A DNA stretch of 64,000 bases, taken from NCBI GenBank assembly GCA_003116975.1, contig BGKB01000026.1, positions 124,001-188,000 on the forward strand, read 5' to 3'. The first letter of the stretch is position 1; every line of letters starts with the position of its first letter. The notes beneath the pieces were generated by a model. That model had not been told where the DNA came from, searched no databases, and saw only the letters and a list, made by a program, of their open reading frames with translations. A program made the position numbers and the translations under genes. The DNA is from Aurantiochytrium sp. KH105. Lineage: Eukaryota > Sar > Bigyra > Thraustochytrida > Thraustochytriidae. This document shows positions 39,933-48,951 of this stretch, one piece after another.

Positions 39933-40419
39933 CGAAAACGACGAGGATGTTGATGTTGAAGACCTGACCAACGCCAAAGATGCTGGCAGAGAAAGGGACT
40001 CGACATTTTCGCTCGAGACAGCAAAATCTCGCGTTCGTGAATTGGAGCGAAACGTGCGCCGCCTGGAAAAAGAAGAGTCCAAGCTCAAGGAAAAGGCGCC
40101 GCAGGACTATGGTTCGCAGAACCAGTGGTACGCCATTCGCGATAAATGCTTTTCGTCCACAGCAGACAAGTACAAGTACGAGATTTGCATGTACAAGCAG
40201 GCCAAGCAGGACAAGGTCAATCTGGGCGAATGGAGCGGCTTTCTTGAAGGCTCAAACGACCGTACCTTTAAATTCACCAAAGGGCAGCGTTGCTGGAATG
40301 GACCAGAGAGGTCACTTACGGTGCACGCAACCTGTGGACCGGAGGAGCGTATTATTGATGTGCGCGAGCCTTCGACGTGCGAGTACGTCATGACATTTAC
40401 CTCGCCAGCTGCCTGCTAA
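38872..40419 (+). CDS. PRKCSH: Glucosidase II beta subunit (PRKCSH)
   Basis: The non-catalytic subunit of ER alpha-glucosidase II, which trims glucose from N-glycans in the calnexin cycle. The 515-residue protein starts MRARLLAAAAFAAAAAPAARGG (signal peptide). It has the G2B N-terminal module: RFSCDGGSRELAVEAVNDDF, CDCNDGSDEPGTSAC, FDGICDCCDGSDEAPGKCPDTC (two LDLa-like repeats). A coiled-coil/EF-like middle with an acidic stretch follows. The C-terminal MRH domain (NLGEWSGFLEGS, GQRCWNGPERSLTVHATCG, STCEYVMTF) binds mannose. The protein ends SPAAC and lacks the usual KDEL/HDEL retrieval signal, so ER retention may depend on other features or on the alpha subunit. Confidence 0.93.
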
Positions 40420-40859
40420 AGACCTCATCTTGTTACTTTATCTTGACAGAACCTTGCATACTTGCCTCTGCCATTCGTCCCGATTCTCGTCCTTGTCCTT
40501 GTCCTCGTCGCACACACACGCACTACTGGCACCGATAGCTTTTACAGCTGAGCATCACTGGTACAACGAAGGGAAGACTGAATGTAGTAGGTTGTACCCC
40601 AAAAATCATCTTTCTCGCACCATGAGACGAGACGACCTGATCGTGCTCGACTCGAAGTCGTCCCAGCAGCAATAGGCCTAGCTAGTTTCATTGCCAGGGC
40701 AACAATCCTTGGACCAAGCTCGCGCGGCTTGCGGCGGTGCGCAGCGACACGCTCGACTCGGCCTGACGCTGGTCGAGCGGGCGCCGGGTCGCCTCCCGTC
40801 GCAGGCGCAGCGCTTTCGCGCACAGAAACAGGTCGGCCTTGCCGCGCGCGAGGGGCGTC
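40420..40859. other. Intergenic region between PRKCSH and CDF genes
   Basis: Both genes run in the plus direction. Region is GC-rich near the CDF start and contains its promoter. No gene is seen. Confidence 0.5.
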
Positions 40860-41999
40860 ATGGAGCCGCTCGAGGTTGAGATTCCCACGGTGGACGAGGG
40901 CGGACTCCGAAGGAGCGCCCGCGCCGCCTCGCGCGACGATGGGAGCGAGGATGGCGGCACGGAGAAACAGGGAATTCTCTACGAGGTGCTCCACATTTGC
41001 GTGGCAGATGGAGAAGGCAGCTTGCGGGCACTAAAGATCGTCTTTGTGATCACATCGACCTTTACGCTGGCGCAGCTCGTTGGATCGTATCTGGCCAACA
41101 GTCTGTCCATGTACGGTGACACCTTGACCATGGGGCTAGACTCTTTGACCTATGCGCTCAATATCTATGCAGAACGGCGCAAATTAAAAGCGAGCAGACT
41201 GGCAACAAGAGAACATACCGAGGAGGCGCTCGAGCGCCTCGACGCTCTCGTGGCCTTGGTGAGCCTCTTTACGCTGGTTGGTGTGACGTTGTATATTATC
41301 GTTGATGCGGTGGCAAGATTACGGAGCGAGGCAGGAGTAGACCCTGTCAGCGCCCAGATCATGCTTGGATTCACCACGGCCAACCTTGTGATGAACTTCT
41401 TCTCTTGCTCCGCGTTTCTCCGGTCTCCAGCGTGCACCAAAAGCAAGTACATGAGGTCGTACCAGCACGAAGATGATTCACGCGCAGTTGATATTGACGC
41501 CGACATTGACTTCGCGGGGAGCTTTTTGGGTAACGAGGCTTCTTCCGAGGATGGCGACGTCTTTGGCGACGACGAACATAGCGAGACGCAAGGATTGCAC
41601 CCGTATCGTGGTGGGCGTGGTCGCAATACTGAGAGTCCGCGAGGCGGACGGCTTGGGAACGATGGTGACGACGACGACGATGATGATGGACTCGGCGAGA
41701 ATCTGAATGTTCTTTCCGCCTTTGTGCATCTCCTTGCAGATACGGCGCGATCCATCACGGTCTTCATTACCTCGATCTACGTCGAGTCATCGGGGGCCGA
41801 CGCGGTCCATGCGGATGCAGTGAGCTCGATCGTAGTTTGCGGGCTTATTCTGCTGGCTGCTATTTTTCTCTTTCGCGAAACTGTCAAGCGCTTCATCGCC
41901 CTTGCGCGTAAGCAGCGGCGTCAACGCTCGGTTTCTACAGCGCACAATTTTGAGCCAATCAGCAGTCCGCCGGGTGGCGACGATCTTGCTGTACATTAG
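40860..41999 (+). CDS. Cation diffusion facilitator (zinc/manganese transporter-like)
   Basis: A 379-residue CDF-type antiporter. About six hydrophobic segments are visible: TM1 IVFVITSTFTLAQLVGSYLA, TM2 around SLSMYGDTLTMGLDSLTYALN, TM3 ALVALVSLFTLVGVTLYIIV, TM4 ANLVMNFFSCSAF, TM5 VHLLADTARSITVFITSIYV, TM6 VVCGLILLAAIFLF. In CDF proteins metal binds through HxxxD (or DxxxD) in TM2 and TM5. TM5 has HLLAD (about H290/D294). In TM2 the position of the His is Thr (TMGLD, T90/D94), with an extra Asp at D87. The loop before TM5 is long and acidic instead of His-rich. This could alter metal selectivity, so I do not assign a metal. Confidence 0.78.
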   Translation: MEPLEVEIPTVDEGGLRRSARAASRDDGSEDGGTEKQGILYEVLHICVADGEGSLRALKIVFVITSTFTLAQLVGSYLANSLSMYGDTLTMGLDSLTYALNIYAERRKLKASRLATREHTEEALERLDALVALVSLFTLVGVTLYIIVDAVARLRSEAGVDPVSAQIMLGFTTANLVMNFFSCSAFLRSPACTKSKYMRSYQHEDDSRAVDIDADIDFAGSFLGNEASSEDGDVFGDDEHSETQGLHPYRGGRGRNTESPRGGRLGNDGDDDDDDDGLGENLNVLSAFVHLLADTARSITVFITSIYVESSGADAVHADAVSSIVVCGLILLAAIFLFRETVKRFIALARKQRRQRSVSTAHNFEPISSPPGGDDLAVH

Positions 42000-42173
42000 G
42001 CTTGAGATTGTCATTTTGACTTTTTTGATTATAAAAGTAAGGCGAGGCTGCCCGCAGGCCTACACATTTTCCCTGGCAAAAATCTGCTCAAAAACTCGAG
42101 AAAAAAGATTAATCGTGATCCAACCATGACATAGACTTATACACAGATAACAGCCGCACGCAGTCAGAGACTT

Positions 42174-42941
42174 TTAGGTGCGGGGCTTTTTGAGGGACCG
42201 CCGCGAGCGAGTGTTCGCGGACGCGAGATGATTTTGCATGTTTACAGAGCCCAACTTCCATGCGTCGGGCTGGTTGTGCGTAGCAACGCGGTCGACACGA
42301 ATGATGCCCGTGTTGTCCAGCTGGACACTATGACTCGAAGCCCAGGACCCATCGTTGAGCCATCGTAGAAAACACTTGAACGCGATGCCGTGACCAAAAA
42401 TCGCCACGGTGCGACATCCGAGCGTAGGGTCGGTCATCTCGTGCAGAGCCTCGAGAATTCTCGTCTCGAGTTCCTGCTTTGACTCGCCACCAGGCGCTTT
42501 AAAATTACGAGGGTCTTCCCAAATAGCGTCCATGGCTTGAGCCGTATAGCATTCGCGCCGCAGCTTGCCTGTCCACTCACCCTGCGACATTTCCACGAGG
42601 CGACTGTCGAGCCGAATTGGCACCTCGGGATGCGCTTCTCCAACGGTTTGCAGCGCGATCCGCGCCGTCTCCTTGGCCCGGACCGCGGTGGACGCGAACA
42701 TGGCGTCGAAGCACGTCTTGTCCTCGTCACGGAGCCACTCTCCGAGCTTGCGCGCCTGCTCCTCCCCGAGCTCCGTCAGCGGCGACTCGTTCGACCGCCC
42801 GCCCACGCGCTCCGCCAGGTGCAGGTTCATCTCGCACTGCCCATGCCGCACCAGGTACACGCGCACCTCGCCTCCTGCCGCTGCCGCCGCCGCCGCCGTC
42901 GACGTCGGACCTGCCGCCGCTGCCGCCGCCCGCGTCTCCAT
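42174..42941 (-). CDS. Histidine phosphatase superfamily (phosphoglycerate-mutase-like)
   Basis: A 255-residue histidine phosphatase from METRAAAAAAG. It contains the RHG signature (VYLVRHGQCEMN) with the catalytic His, the LTELGEEQARKLGEWL helix, and the second His motif in IFGHGIAFKCFLRW. An FASTAVRAKETARIAL segment is typical of cofactor-dependent phosphatases in this clan. The Ala/Arg-rich start is low complexity; the open frame upstream of 42941 is basic and probably untranslated. Substrate cannot be read from the sequence. No signal peptide. Confidence 0.8.
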   Translation of the reverse strand: METRAAAAAAGPTSTAAAAAAAGGEVRVYLVRHGQCEMNLHLAERVGGRSNESPLTELGEEQARKLGEWLRDEDKTCFDAMFASTAVRAKETARIALQTVGEAHPEVPIRLDSRLVEMSQGEWTGKLRRECYTAQAMDAIWEDPRNFKAPGGESKQELETRILEALHEMTDPTLGCRTVAIFGHGIAFKCFLRWLNDGSWASSHSVQLDNTGIIRVDRVATHNQPDAWKLGSVNMQNHLASANTRSRRSLKKPRT

Positions 42942-43539
42942 CTCCGCGGCTGCGGCCCTCCTCCTCCTCCTCGTACGCGCGCGCCTCCTTCGCGCTGGCC
43001 TCGCCGCCAACGGCGCTCTGCATCGTGACGCTCTTCGCGCACGTGCGTCATGCCGTGCCAGGCCACGCCATGCATGCATGCCAGGCCAGGCCAGGCCGTG
43101 CCATCATCATCGTCATCGTCCTATCTCATCATCCGCCGCTCGTTCATCCGGCTCCGCAAGCGGCCGACAAGCCCGCGCTCGCGCGTGCAGCCCGAAAGGC
43201 GACCGCGCGGCCCTCGTGCATCGGGCCGATCGAGTTGCGATCTTATCTTCTTCTGCGCTGCTCTGCTCTCGCGCGCCTCGACTCGACTCGTCCGTTCATC
43301 CCATCGCCCAGCCCTGCAAGAACGCATGCAACGAACAATCCATCCCTCCATCCATCGATCGCCGGCTCGTCGGCAGCAGCAAACGGCAATCAAACAGCGC
43401 CCGCTCTCCGGGGCCGCGGGAGCGTCGCGGGGCGCGGGCGGGAGCGTCGCGGGGCGGGGCCGCGCGCTCTGCGGTCGCTGCGGAGCCGCGCCTCGGCGCC
43501 GGGCAGGCCCCGAGGGATCGATCGACCGACTGGCAAGAT
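42942..43539. other. Divergent promoter region histidine phosphatase / coiled-coil gene
   Basis: GC-rich, contains low-complexity CAC/GCC sequence. A long open frame on the plus strand runs from 42565 through here, but it is antisense to a real gene and GC-rich chance coding. Confidence 0.5.
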
Positions 43540-46212
43540 ATGGCGGCCACCGTGACGAAGGAGCGCCTGCTGCAGCTGCTCAAGGCCCTGCAGGGGGAGC
43601 TCGCGTCGTGCAAGGCGGCGCGGGACGATCTCAGGGCGCAGCTCGAGGCAGAGCAGGGCCGCAGCAAAGGCTTGGAGTCGGACCTCGACGCTGCGAGGCG
43701 CCAGACCCGTGAGCTCGCGAGCGGCCAAGACCACGAAGCCCTCGTTGCACAACTCCAGGAGGCTTTGCAGTCAAAGCAAGTCGCGCTCGACCATGCAGAG
43801 AGAGAGCGAGAGTCCTCACGGTCGTCTCTGGGCGAGACAAACGCTCTCGTCGCACAACTCCAGGAAGAGGTACAGGCAGTGAAACGTGAACGGGAAGATC
43901 TTCATCACAGGCTAGATCTTTCCGAGACAAAAGCGCGTGCATCCGCAGAACGCGAGGCGCTCGTTGTGCAGCTGCAAGAAGAGCTACAAGCGAAACAGTC
44001 TGTACTCGATGAGACACGGGAAGAACTCGCAACACTACAGCACAAATGCGCGGGTCTCGAGCAGCAAACCAACTTCCACAAAGATGCAGCACAAGCCACC
44101 TCGGATCACGAAAATCTCATTGCGCAACTCCGACAAGATCTGGACGAAAAGCAAACGGCGCTTGACGATGTCAAATCTCAGCTTGCGAATGTAGAGTCGG
44201 CTGGCAGCGAACGCAGCTCACAGATAGAAGAGCTTAAGAAGGAGCTGCAAGCCAAAAAGAGTGCCCTGGGGAAAACGCAGGCACTGGTTGCAGGACTACA
44301 AGAAGAGTTAAATGCCTTCAAAAGGGAAAATGATGGGCTGCAGGAAAAGCTTCACGCCTTGCAAGACTCGACGCTCTCGACTTCAAACGACCATCAGGCG
44401 CTCACTGCTCAACTTCAGGAGGATCTTCAAGCAAAGGAAGCTGCACTCGATGACTTGAAGGCGGAAGTTGCCGCATCGAAAGCATCGTCCAGTGAAAGTA
44501 AATCTTTGATCGCGAGTCTCCAGGAGGAACTTCAGGCCAAACAAAATGCTTACAATACCGTGCAGGAACAGCTCACTGCCATGGAATCTTCGTCCGGTGA
44601 GACCAAGTCATTGGTCGCGAGTCTACAGGACGAACTCCAGGCCAAAGAGACTGCCTACAATACCCTGCAGGAACAGCTCACTGCCATGGAAGCTTCGTCC
44701 GGTGAGACCAAGTCATTGGTCGCGAGTCTACAGGACGAACTCCAGGCCAAAGAGACTGCCAACAATACCCTGCAGGAACAGCTCACTGCCATGGAAGCTT
44801 CGTCCGGTGAGACCAAATCTCTCATCGCTAGTCTTCAAGAGGAACTTCAGGCAAAAGAAGCTTCTCTAGAAAACTCGAGAGCCGAATTCACCGCCTTGGA
44901 AACTTCGTCTAGTGAGACCAAGGCATTATTCGCGAGCCTTCAAGAGGAACTTCAGGCCAAAGCGTCTGCCAATACCACCTTACACGAGCAGCTCACCGCC
45001 TTGCAATCCTCATCAGGTGAGACCAAATCACTTATCGCTGGTCTTCAGGAGGAACTTCAGGCCAAAGAAAATGCCTACAATACCGTGCATGAACAGCTCT
45101 CTGCCATGGAAACTCTGTCTGGTGAAAGCAAATCACTAGTCGCAAGTCTACAGGAGAAACTTCAGGTGAAAGAAACTGCTCTGGAAGAAGCGAATGTTAA
45201 ACTCACTGCCTTGCAATCCTCGTCTGGCGAGACCAAATCCTTGATTGCTAGTCTTCAAGAGGAACTTCAGGCCAAGTCCGATGCACTCCGGGACTCAAAT
45301 GCGGAGCTTGAAGGCTTGCGCGCGTCTGTGGAGGAAACAAAGACGCTCGTCGCGAGTCTCGAGGAGGAGCTGCAGGCCAAGCAAAGAGCGCTCGACAATG
45401 CAAAGGAGCAAGTCGCGACACTAGAGTCATCGTCTGCGGATGACGCCGCGCTAGTGGCGAAACTGCAAGGGGAGCTCGACGCAAAGCAAACTGCAAGCGA
45501 CGAGGCAGACGAGAGACTCGCGGCATCGCAGGCCCAAGCTAGAGAAATTCGGGACCTGGTTGCCGAATTGCAAAGGGAGCTCCAAGATACTCAACAAAAA
45601 GTGGAGGAAGGGGACAAGGATCGCGGGGATTTGACAAACAAGCTTGACTCCGCACAAAGCGCCTTACAAACGGCCCAAGAAGCAGCCAAAGATCTACAGG
45701 CGGAAGTAGAAAAGACGCGTGAGCAACTACGTTCAGCAGAAGAGGCTGCTCAAGTTCACGAGAGCGAAATGATCGACGCGCAAAAGATCCGCGAGGCATC
45801 ACTCGAGGCAAAGATTCGTGATCTCTCGCTCGAGCTATCACGCGCACGAGACAAGTCGCGAGAACAGTGGAGCGAGCCGCACGAACTCGACGACGTACCG
45901 GCGCCTCCCTTTGGGCTGGACGACCCCGTGATTGAGAATATATTTACGAATTGGACTTCCGATGGCAGCAAGGTGATGACCTTTCGCAGATGGTGCAAGG
46001 CGATTCTCGCGGGGAGCGATGTGAGCCAGCCGGGTGTGCGCAACAAACTCGAAATCATCAACCTGAAGCCAGAAGTATGCCAGGGATTTACACAGCTCAT
46101 TGTGCCCATCCTGCGCGCCAAGCGTCCGGACCTCGTCATCTCCGCACAGACAAAGCCCCAAATGTTGCACAGCTTGCGACTCAAGGTGACGTCGCAGTCT
46201 TCGCTCGTGTAG
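43540..46212 (+). CDS. Long coiled-coil protein with ten 35-residue repeats and a small C-terminal domain
   Basis: An 890-residue protein from MAATVTKERLLQLLKAL. It is almost entirely coiled coil, with frequent ALVAQLQEELQAKQ-type phrases. Residues about 316-665 are ten contiguous 35-residue repeats (five heptads each: SSGETKSLVASLQDELQAKE...). They are encoded by ten exact 105-bp units (44485-45534). The last ~100 residues form a distinct, probably globular domain (DDPVIENIFTNWTSDGSKVM, FRRWCKAILAGSDVSQPGV, IINLKPEVCQGFTQLIVP), which looks conserved but which I do not recognise. GRIP-type Golgi-targeting was considered and not seen. Probably a structural or tethering protein; divergent from the histidine phosphatase gene. 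Confidence 0.8.
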   Translation: MAATVTKERLLQLLKALQGELASCKAARDDLRAQLEAEQGRSKGLESDLDAARRQTRELASGQDHEALVAQLQEALQSKQVALDHAERERESSRSSLGETNALVAQLQEEVQAVKREREDLHHRLDLSETKARASAEREALVVQLQEELQAKQSVLDETREELATLQHKCAGLEQQTNFHKDAAQATSDHENLIAQLRQDLDEKQTALDDVKSQLANVESAGSERSSQIEELKKELQAKKSALGKTQALVAGLQEELNAFKRENDGLQEKLHALQDSTLSTSNDHQALTAQLQEDLQAKEAALDDLKAEVAASKASSSESKSLIASLQEELQAKQNAYNTVQEQLTAMESSSGETKSLVASLQDELQAKETAYNTLQEQLTAMEASSGETKSLVASLQDELQAKETANNTLQEQLTAMEASSGETKSLIASLQEELQAKEASLENSRAEFTALETSSSETKALFASLQEELQAKASANTTLHEQLTALQSSSGETKSLIAGLQEELQAKENAYNTVHEQLSAMETLSGESKSLVASLQEKLQVKETALEEANVKLTALQSSSGETKSLIASLQEELQAKSDALRDSNAELEGLRASVEETKTLVASLEEELQAKQRALDNAKEQVATLESSSADDAALVAKLQGELDAKQTASDEADERLAASQAQAREIRDLVAELQRELQDTQQKVEEGDKDRGDLTNKLDSAQSALQTAQEAAKDLQAEVEKTREQLRSAEEAAQVHESEMIDAQKIREASLEAKIRDLSLELSRARDKSREQWSEPHELDDVPAPPFGLDDPVIENIFTNWTSDGSKVMTFRRWCKAILAGSDVSQPGVRNKLEIINLKPEVCQGFTQLIVPILRAKRPDLVISAQTKPQMLHSLRLKVTSQSSLV
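44485..45534 (+). repeat. Ten tandem 105-bp repeats in the coiled-coil gene
   Basis: Ten in-frame copies of exactly 105 bp each encoding 35-residue (five-heptad) units. Neighbouring units near 44590-44800 are almost identical at the DNA level, so expansion was recent; outer units are more diverged. Confidence 0.92.
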
Positions 46213-46400
46213 GTTCAGGCCTACATCACTTTTGCCACCACTTATTGTCTTGTTGAACCGAGGAAAGCATCTTGTGATTGGATCCTTTTTCTTCGCCTTC
46301 GGTGGCGCTTACATTATCATCATAGTCGGCAACAACAGGCTATTTATAAACAAAAACAACAACAACAAGCTATAGAAACAACAACAAAAGGCCCGGTTTT

Positions 46401-46907
46401 TCACCCCAATCTCGGCATCGATGATGGAATTTGATTGTCGGGCCGGATGCCATGCTTGATTTGGGCTTCCATGTAGCTCGTAAAATCGCCGTGATTGCGA
46501 CGAAAGGCAAGCTCGGCGTTGAACTGACGCAGTTCTGCAGAATCAGTTCTCTCGTATGTTCGCTTTGTCGTTGACGCCGGAGGATCGGGGTCCTGGGGGT
46601 ACTGAAAGGCAAGTTGACCAAGACGCGACTTGTTTTTTGCATTTCCTCCCCCATGTCGTTTGGCATTGCGATACGGATCAGACGACAAGCGCAGCTTGAC
46701 CCGCTCGAGTTCTGTCCGCGTTTGATGCATCTTTTGAGCGACTCTGACGCGGCGGCGCTCGCTGGCCTCTTCAAGTCTGCCATGCACGCGCTCAAGCTTG
46801 CCGAGAAGTCGCTCTCTTTTCGCCAAATTGGCCGTCCGTCTTGCCTCCGCTCGTGCCTCCTCGCTCAGCCCGGTCAAGACATATTGTCCAGCTCCTGAGG
46901 CCTTCAT
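46401..46907 (-). CDS. Small charged coiled-coil protein, unknown
   Basis: 168 residues from MKASGAGQYVLTGLSEEARA. Two Arg/Glu-rich helical stretches (ANLAKRERLLGKLERVHGRLEEASERRR, MHQTRTELERVKLRLSSDP) precede a tail with YPQDPDPP and a DSAELRQFNAELAFRRNHGDF segment. The open frame upstream of 46907 is probably not translated. No family recognised; resembles small axonemal or cytoskeletal proteins in composition only. Confidence 0.55.
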   Translation of the reverse strand: MKASGAGQYVLTGLSEEARAEARRTANLAKRERLLGKLERVHGRLEEASERRRVRVAQKMHQTRTELERVKLRLSSDPYRNAKRHGGGNAKNKSRLGQLAFQYPQDPDPPASTTKRTYERTDSAELRQFNAELAFRRNHGDFTSYMEAQIKHGIRPDNQIPSSMPRLG

Positions 46908-47566
46908 CCTTGTTGCACACGTGCGAGGAAACGAGGTGCTCGTCACCCCTCCTGACCTGCGCGCGGATGCTGCCCGCACTGGCGCTCGCGCGTTGCAGCC
47001 TGGGGCGCAGCCACTGCTCGCGCTAGATTGGCAGGCTGCTTTGCACGTTCGCTCGCTCGCTAGCTCGGTCTTATTCACCCACTCTTTACACAGGCAGGTC
47101 ACACTGACGCTGCCTCAATTCTTGAAAAAGGGTCGTCTACGTGTTAACGTGACGAATGATGAAAATAGTGCAGACAACCCAAGCTAAAAGGGCCAAATGA
47201 GGTATCCGAATTTTTCTAAATTCCGCACACGCGCCCGCTTCCTCGGTCCCTCGCTCGCTTGTTCGCTTTTTTCTTGATACACTCGCTCGCTCGCTCGCTC
47301 GCTCGCTTGCTCGCTTGCTGGCTGGCTCACTCACTCGCTCGCTCACTCGCTCCCTTGCTCAGAAGGGGTTGGGTCAACTCTTTTTCCAATCCAGTTCACC
47401 CGTCGCACCCGCCCAACCCGCGTGATCCCTCCTTTGCACTCGGACACAAGGCGGACCATGAAATGAGCAAGAAGCAGCCTGACGCTCGCAACTGCGCTCG
47501 CTTGCGCAGGCGAGGAACTGCCACCAGACCCAATTCGTGGCAGCCCCAACGGATGTCGCAGACGCC
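46908..47566. other. Divergent region with (CGCT)n repeat
   Basis: Contains the promoters for the two flanking genes and the CGCT array at 47281-47360. No gene is seen. Confidence 0.5.
47281..47360. repeat. (CGCT)n microsatellite
   Basis: Uninterrupted and then degenerating cgct tetranucleotides (with tgct, ggct, cact variants). Confidence 0.9.
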
Positions 47567-48886
47567 ATGATCGCTTCCTCAATCATGGCACGCTTACCTC
47601 CCCATCCGCCTCCTCCTCCGCCTCCTTCTCCGCCGCCGCCGCACGCCTCGCCTCTCCTCCCCGCCCTGATCGCAGCCCTGTGCAAGCAAGCCCCCCGAAG
47701 ACAGTCTTCTCCCCGGCGCCGGGACTCCGAATCCTCGCTCGAGCGTAACGGATCCAACGATGTCTACGTTCCCAGGACGAGCCCCCGTCCCCGCGCGGCG
47801 CACACCGGGGTGCGCGAGAGCCAACGCCGGTTCACCCAGTGTCAGCGCCTGAGAGTCGGGAATCCCGAGCTGACCTGCGCGCCTCGGAGACCGTGCGCAA
47901 GCTCGCAAGCCCGCGCGCAGCAGCAGCAGCAGCAGGTGCCGTGGAGCGGGGAAATATCGAGCTGCTGCTCGCCTTCTTCTTCTTCTTCTTCTTCTTCGTC
48001 GTCGTCGTCGCGCACGCGGACGCGCGACAGAGCTCGCGTCGATCGCCGGGGTCCGAGGCGGGGACGCTCCGAGTCGGGCCACAGACGCCGGCACTCTTCC
48101 TCACGATCTCGTGGTGGGCGACGACGCGCAAACTCGCAGACCTTCTCGCTCCGACGTGAGCAAAGCGAGAATCCTCAAGGGGAAGGGGACGGAGAAGCAC
48201 GAGCACAAGCACAAGCACAAGCACAAGGACGCGAGCTTGCAGAGGCTATTGTCAGAGCGTCGCTGCGAGAGAACGCCGGCATGATTGGCGCGGGCCACGA
48301 CCAGCGCGGCGGCTACGGCCACGAGCAGGATTCTTCTGCGGACGTGAGTGTGACGGCCATCCCGCTCAACGGAGGCTCTGGCGACTATAGCGACGTCCCT
48401 CTGGCGATGCCCGTACGGACCGAGGGGAGCTATGGACATGGGTCACCGCAGCAGCAACACCAAGGATTTGCGTCGGGACATCAGCAGCGTCAGTACTCTC
48501 CTACGCCGGCATCACCGCCGCCGCCGCGGCAGCAACATTATCAACAAGGCGCACAACAGCATCCGCATCACCAACATCACCAACATCACCACCACCAACA
48601 ACAACACCAAGCTCCACGACAGACTCCTCCAGGCCCTCAGCGGGCGCCACAACAGCAATCAATGCAATATGGGGCGCAAAAGCTACCGCCACCGGACCCG
48701 CGACTCGCCGCCCGCGGCATCCCGCCAAACGGCATCCATTACACCGAGAGTCACTGCGGTCCTGTCTCCACCGTGCTAGGAATCTTGCTCTGCGTGTGGC
48801 CCTTTCAAGTGTGTTGCTGCTGCTGCCACTGTGACCAACGCGAGGTCTACAGGGCTCCCTCGGGACGCAAGTATGTGCTTCGATGA
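47567..48886 (+). CDS. Low-complexity protein with C-terminal Cys-rich membrane-like segment
   Basis: Up to 439 residues. The frame opens at a GTG at 47537; the first ATG is 47567, and a later ATG at 48282 (MIGAGHDQRGGYGHEQ) is an equally likely start because the first ~240 residues are Pro/Ser/Arg/Gln low complexity. The C-terminus is clearly ordered: GPVSTVLGILLCVWPFQVCCCCCHCDQREVYRAPSG is a hydrophobic segment running into a Cys cluster, of the kind used for palmitoylated or membrane-inserted small proteins. His/Gln-rich runs lie just before it. Function unknown. Confidence 0.55.
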   Translation: MIASSIMARLPPHPPPPPPPSPPPPHASPLLPALIAALCKQAPRRQSSPRRRDSESSLERNGSNDVYVPRTSPRPRAAHTGVRESQRRFTQCQRLRVGNPELTCAPRRPCASSQARAQQQQQQVPWSGEISSCCSPSSSSSSSSSSSSRTRTRDRARVDRRGPRRGRSESGHRRRHSSSRSRGGRRRANSQTFSLRREQSENPQGEGDGEARAQAQAQAQGRELAEAIVRASLRENAGMIGAGHDQRGGYGHEQDSSADVSVTAIPLNGGSGDYSDVPLAMPVRTEGSYGHGSPQQQHQGFASGHQQRQYSPTPASPPPPRQQHYQQGAQQHPHHQHHQHHHHQQQHQAPRQTPPGPQRAPQQQSMQYGAQKLPPPDPRLAARGIPPNGIHYTESHCGPVSTVLGILLCVWPFQVCCCCCHCDQREVYRAPSGRKYVLR

Positions 48887-48951
48887 GCAATATGTAGGAA
48901 TAAAAAAAGAAAGAATGTATAATGTTATTACGCTTTGTGAGCTCTCTTGTC

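Noticed and set aside
42565-43539. N-terminal 325 codons of a very long plus-strand open frame
   Set aside because: It is antisense to the histidine phosphatase gene and is low-complexity GC-rich sequence; the real start of the coiled-coil protein is the ATG at 43540.
43540-46212. Golgin with GRIP domain
   Set aside because: The C-terminal domain lacks the GRIP pattern.
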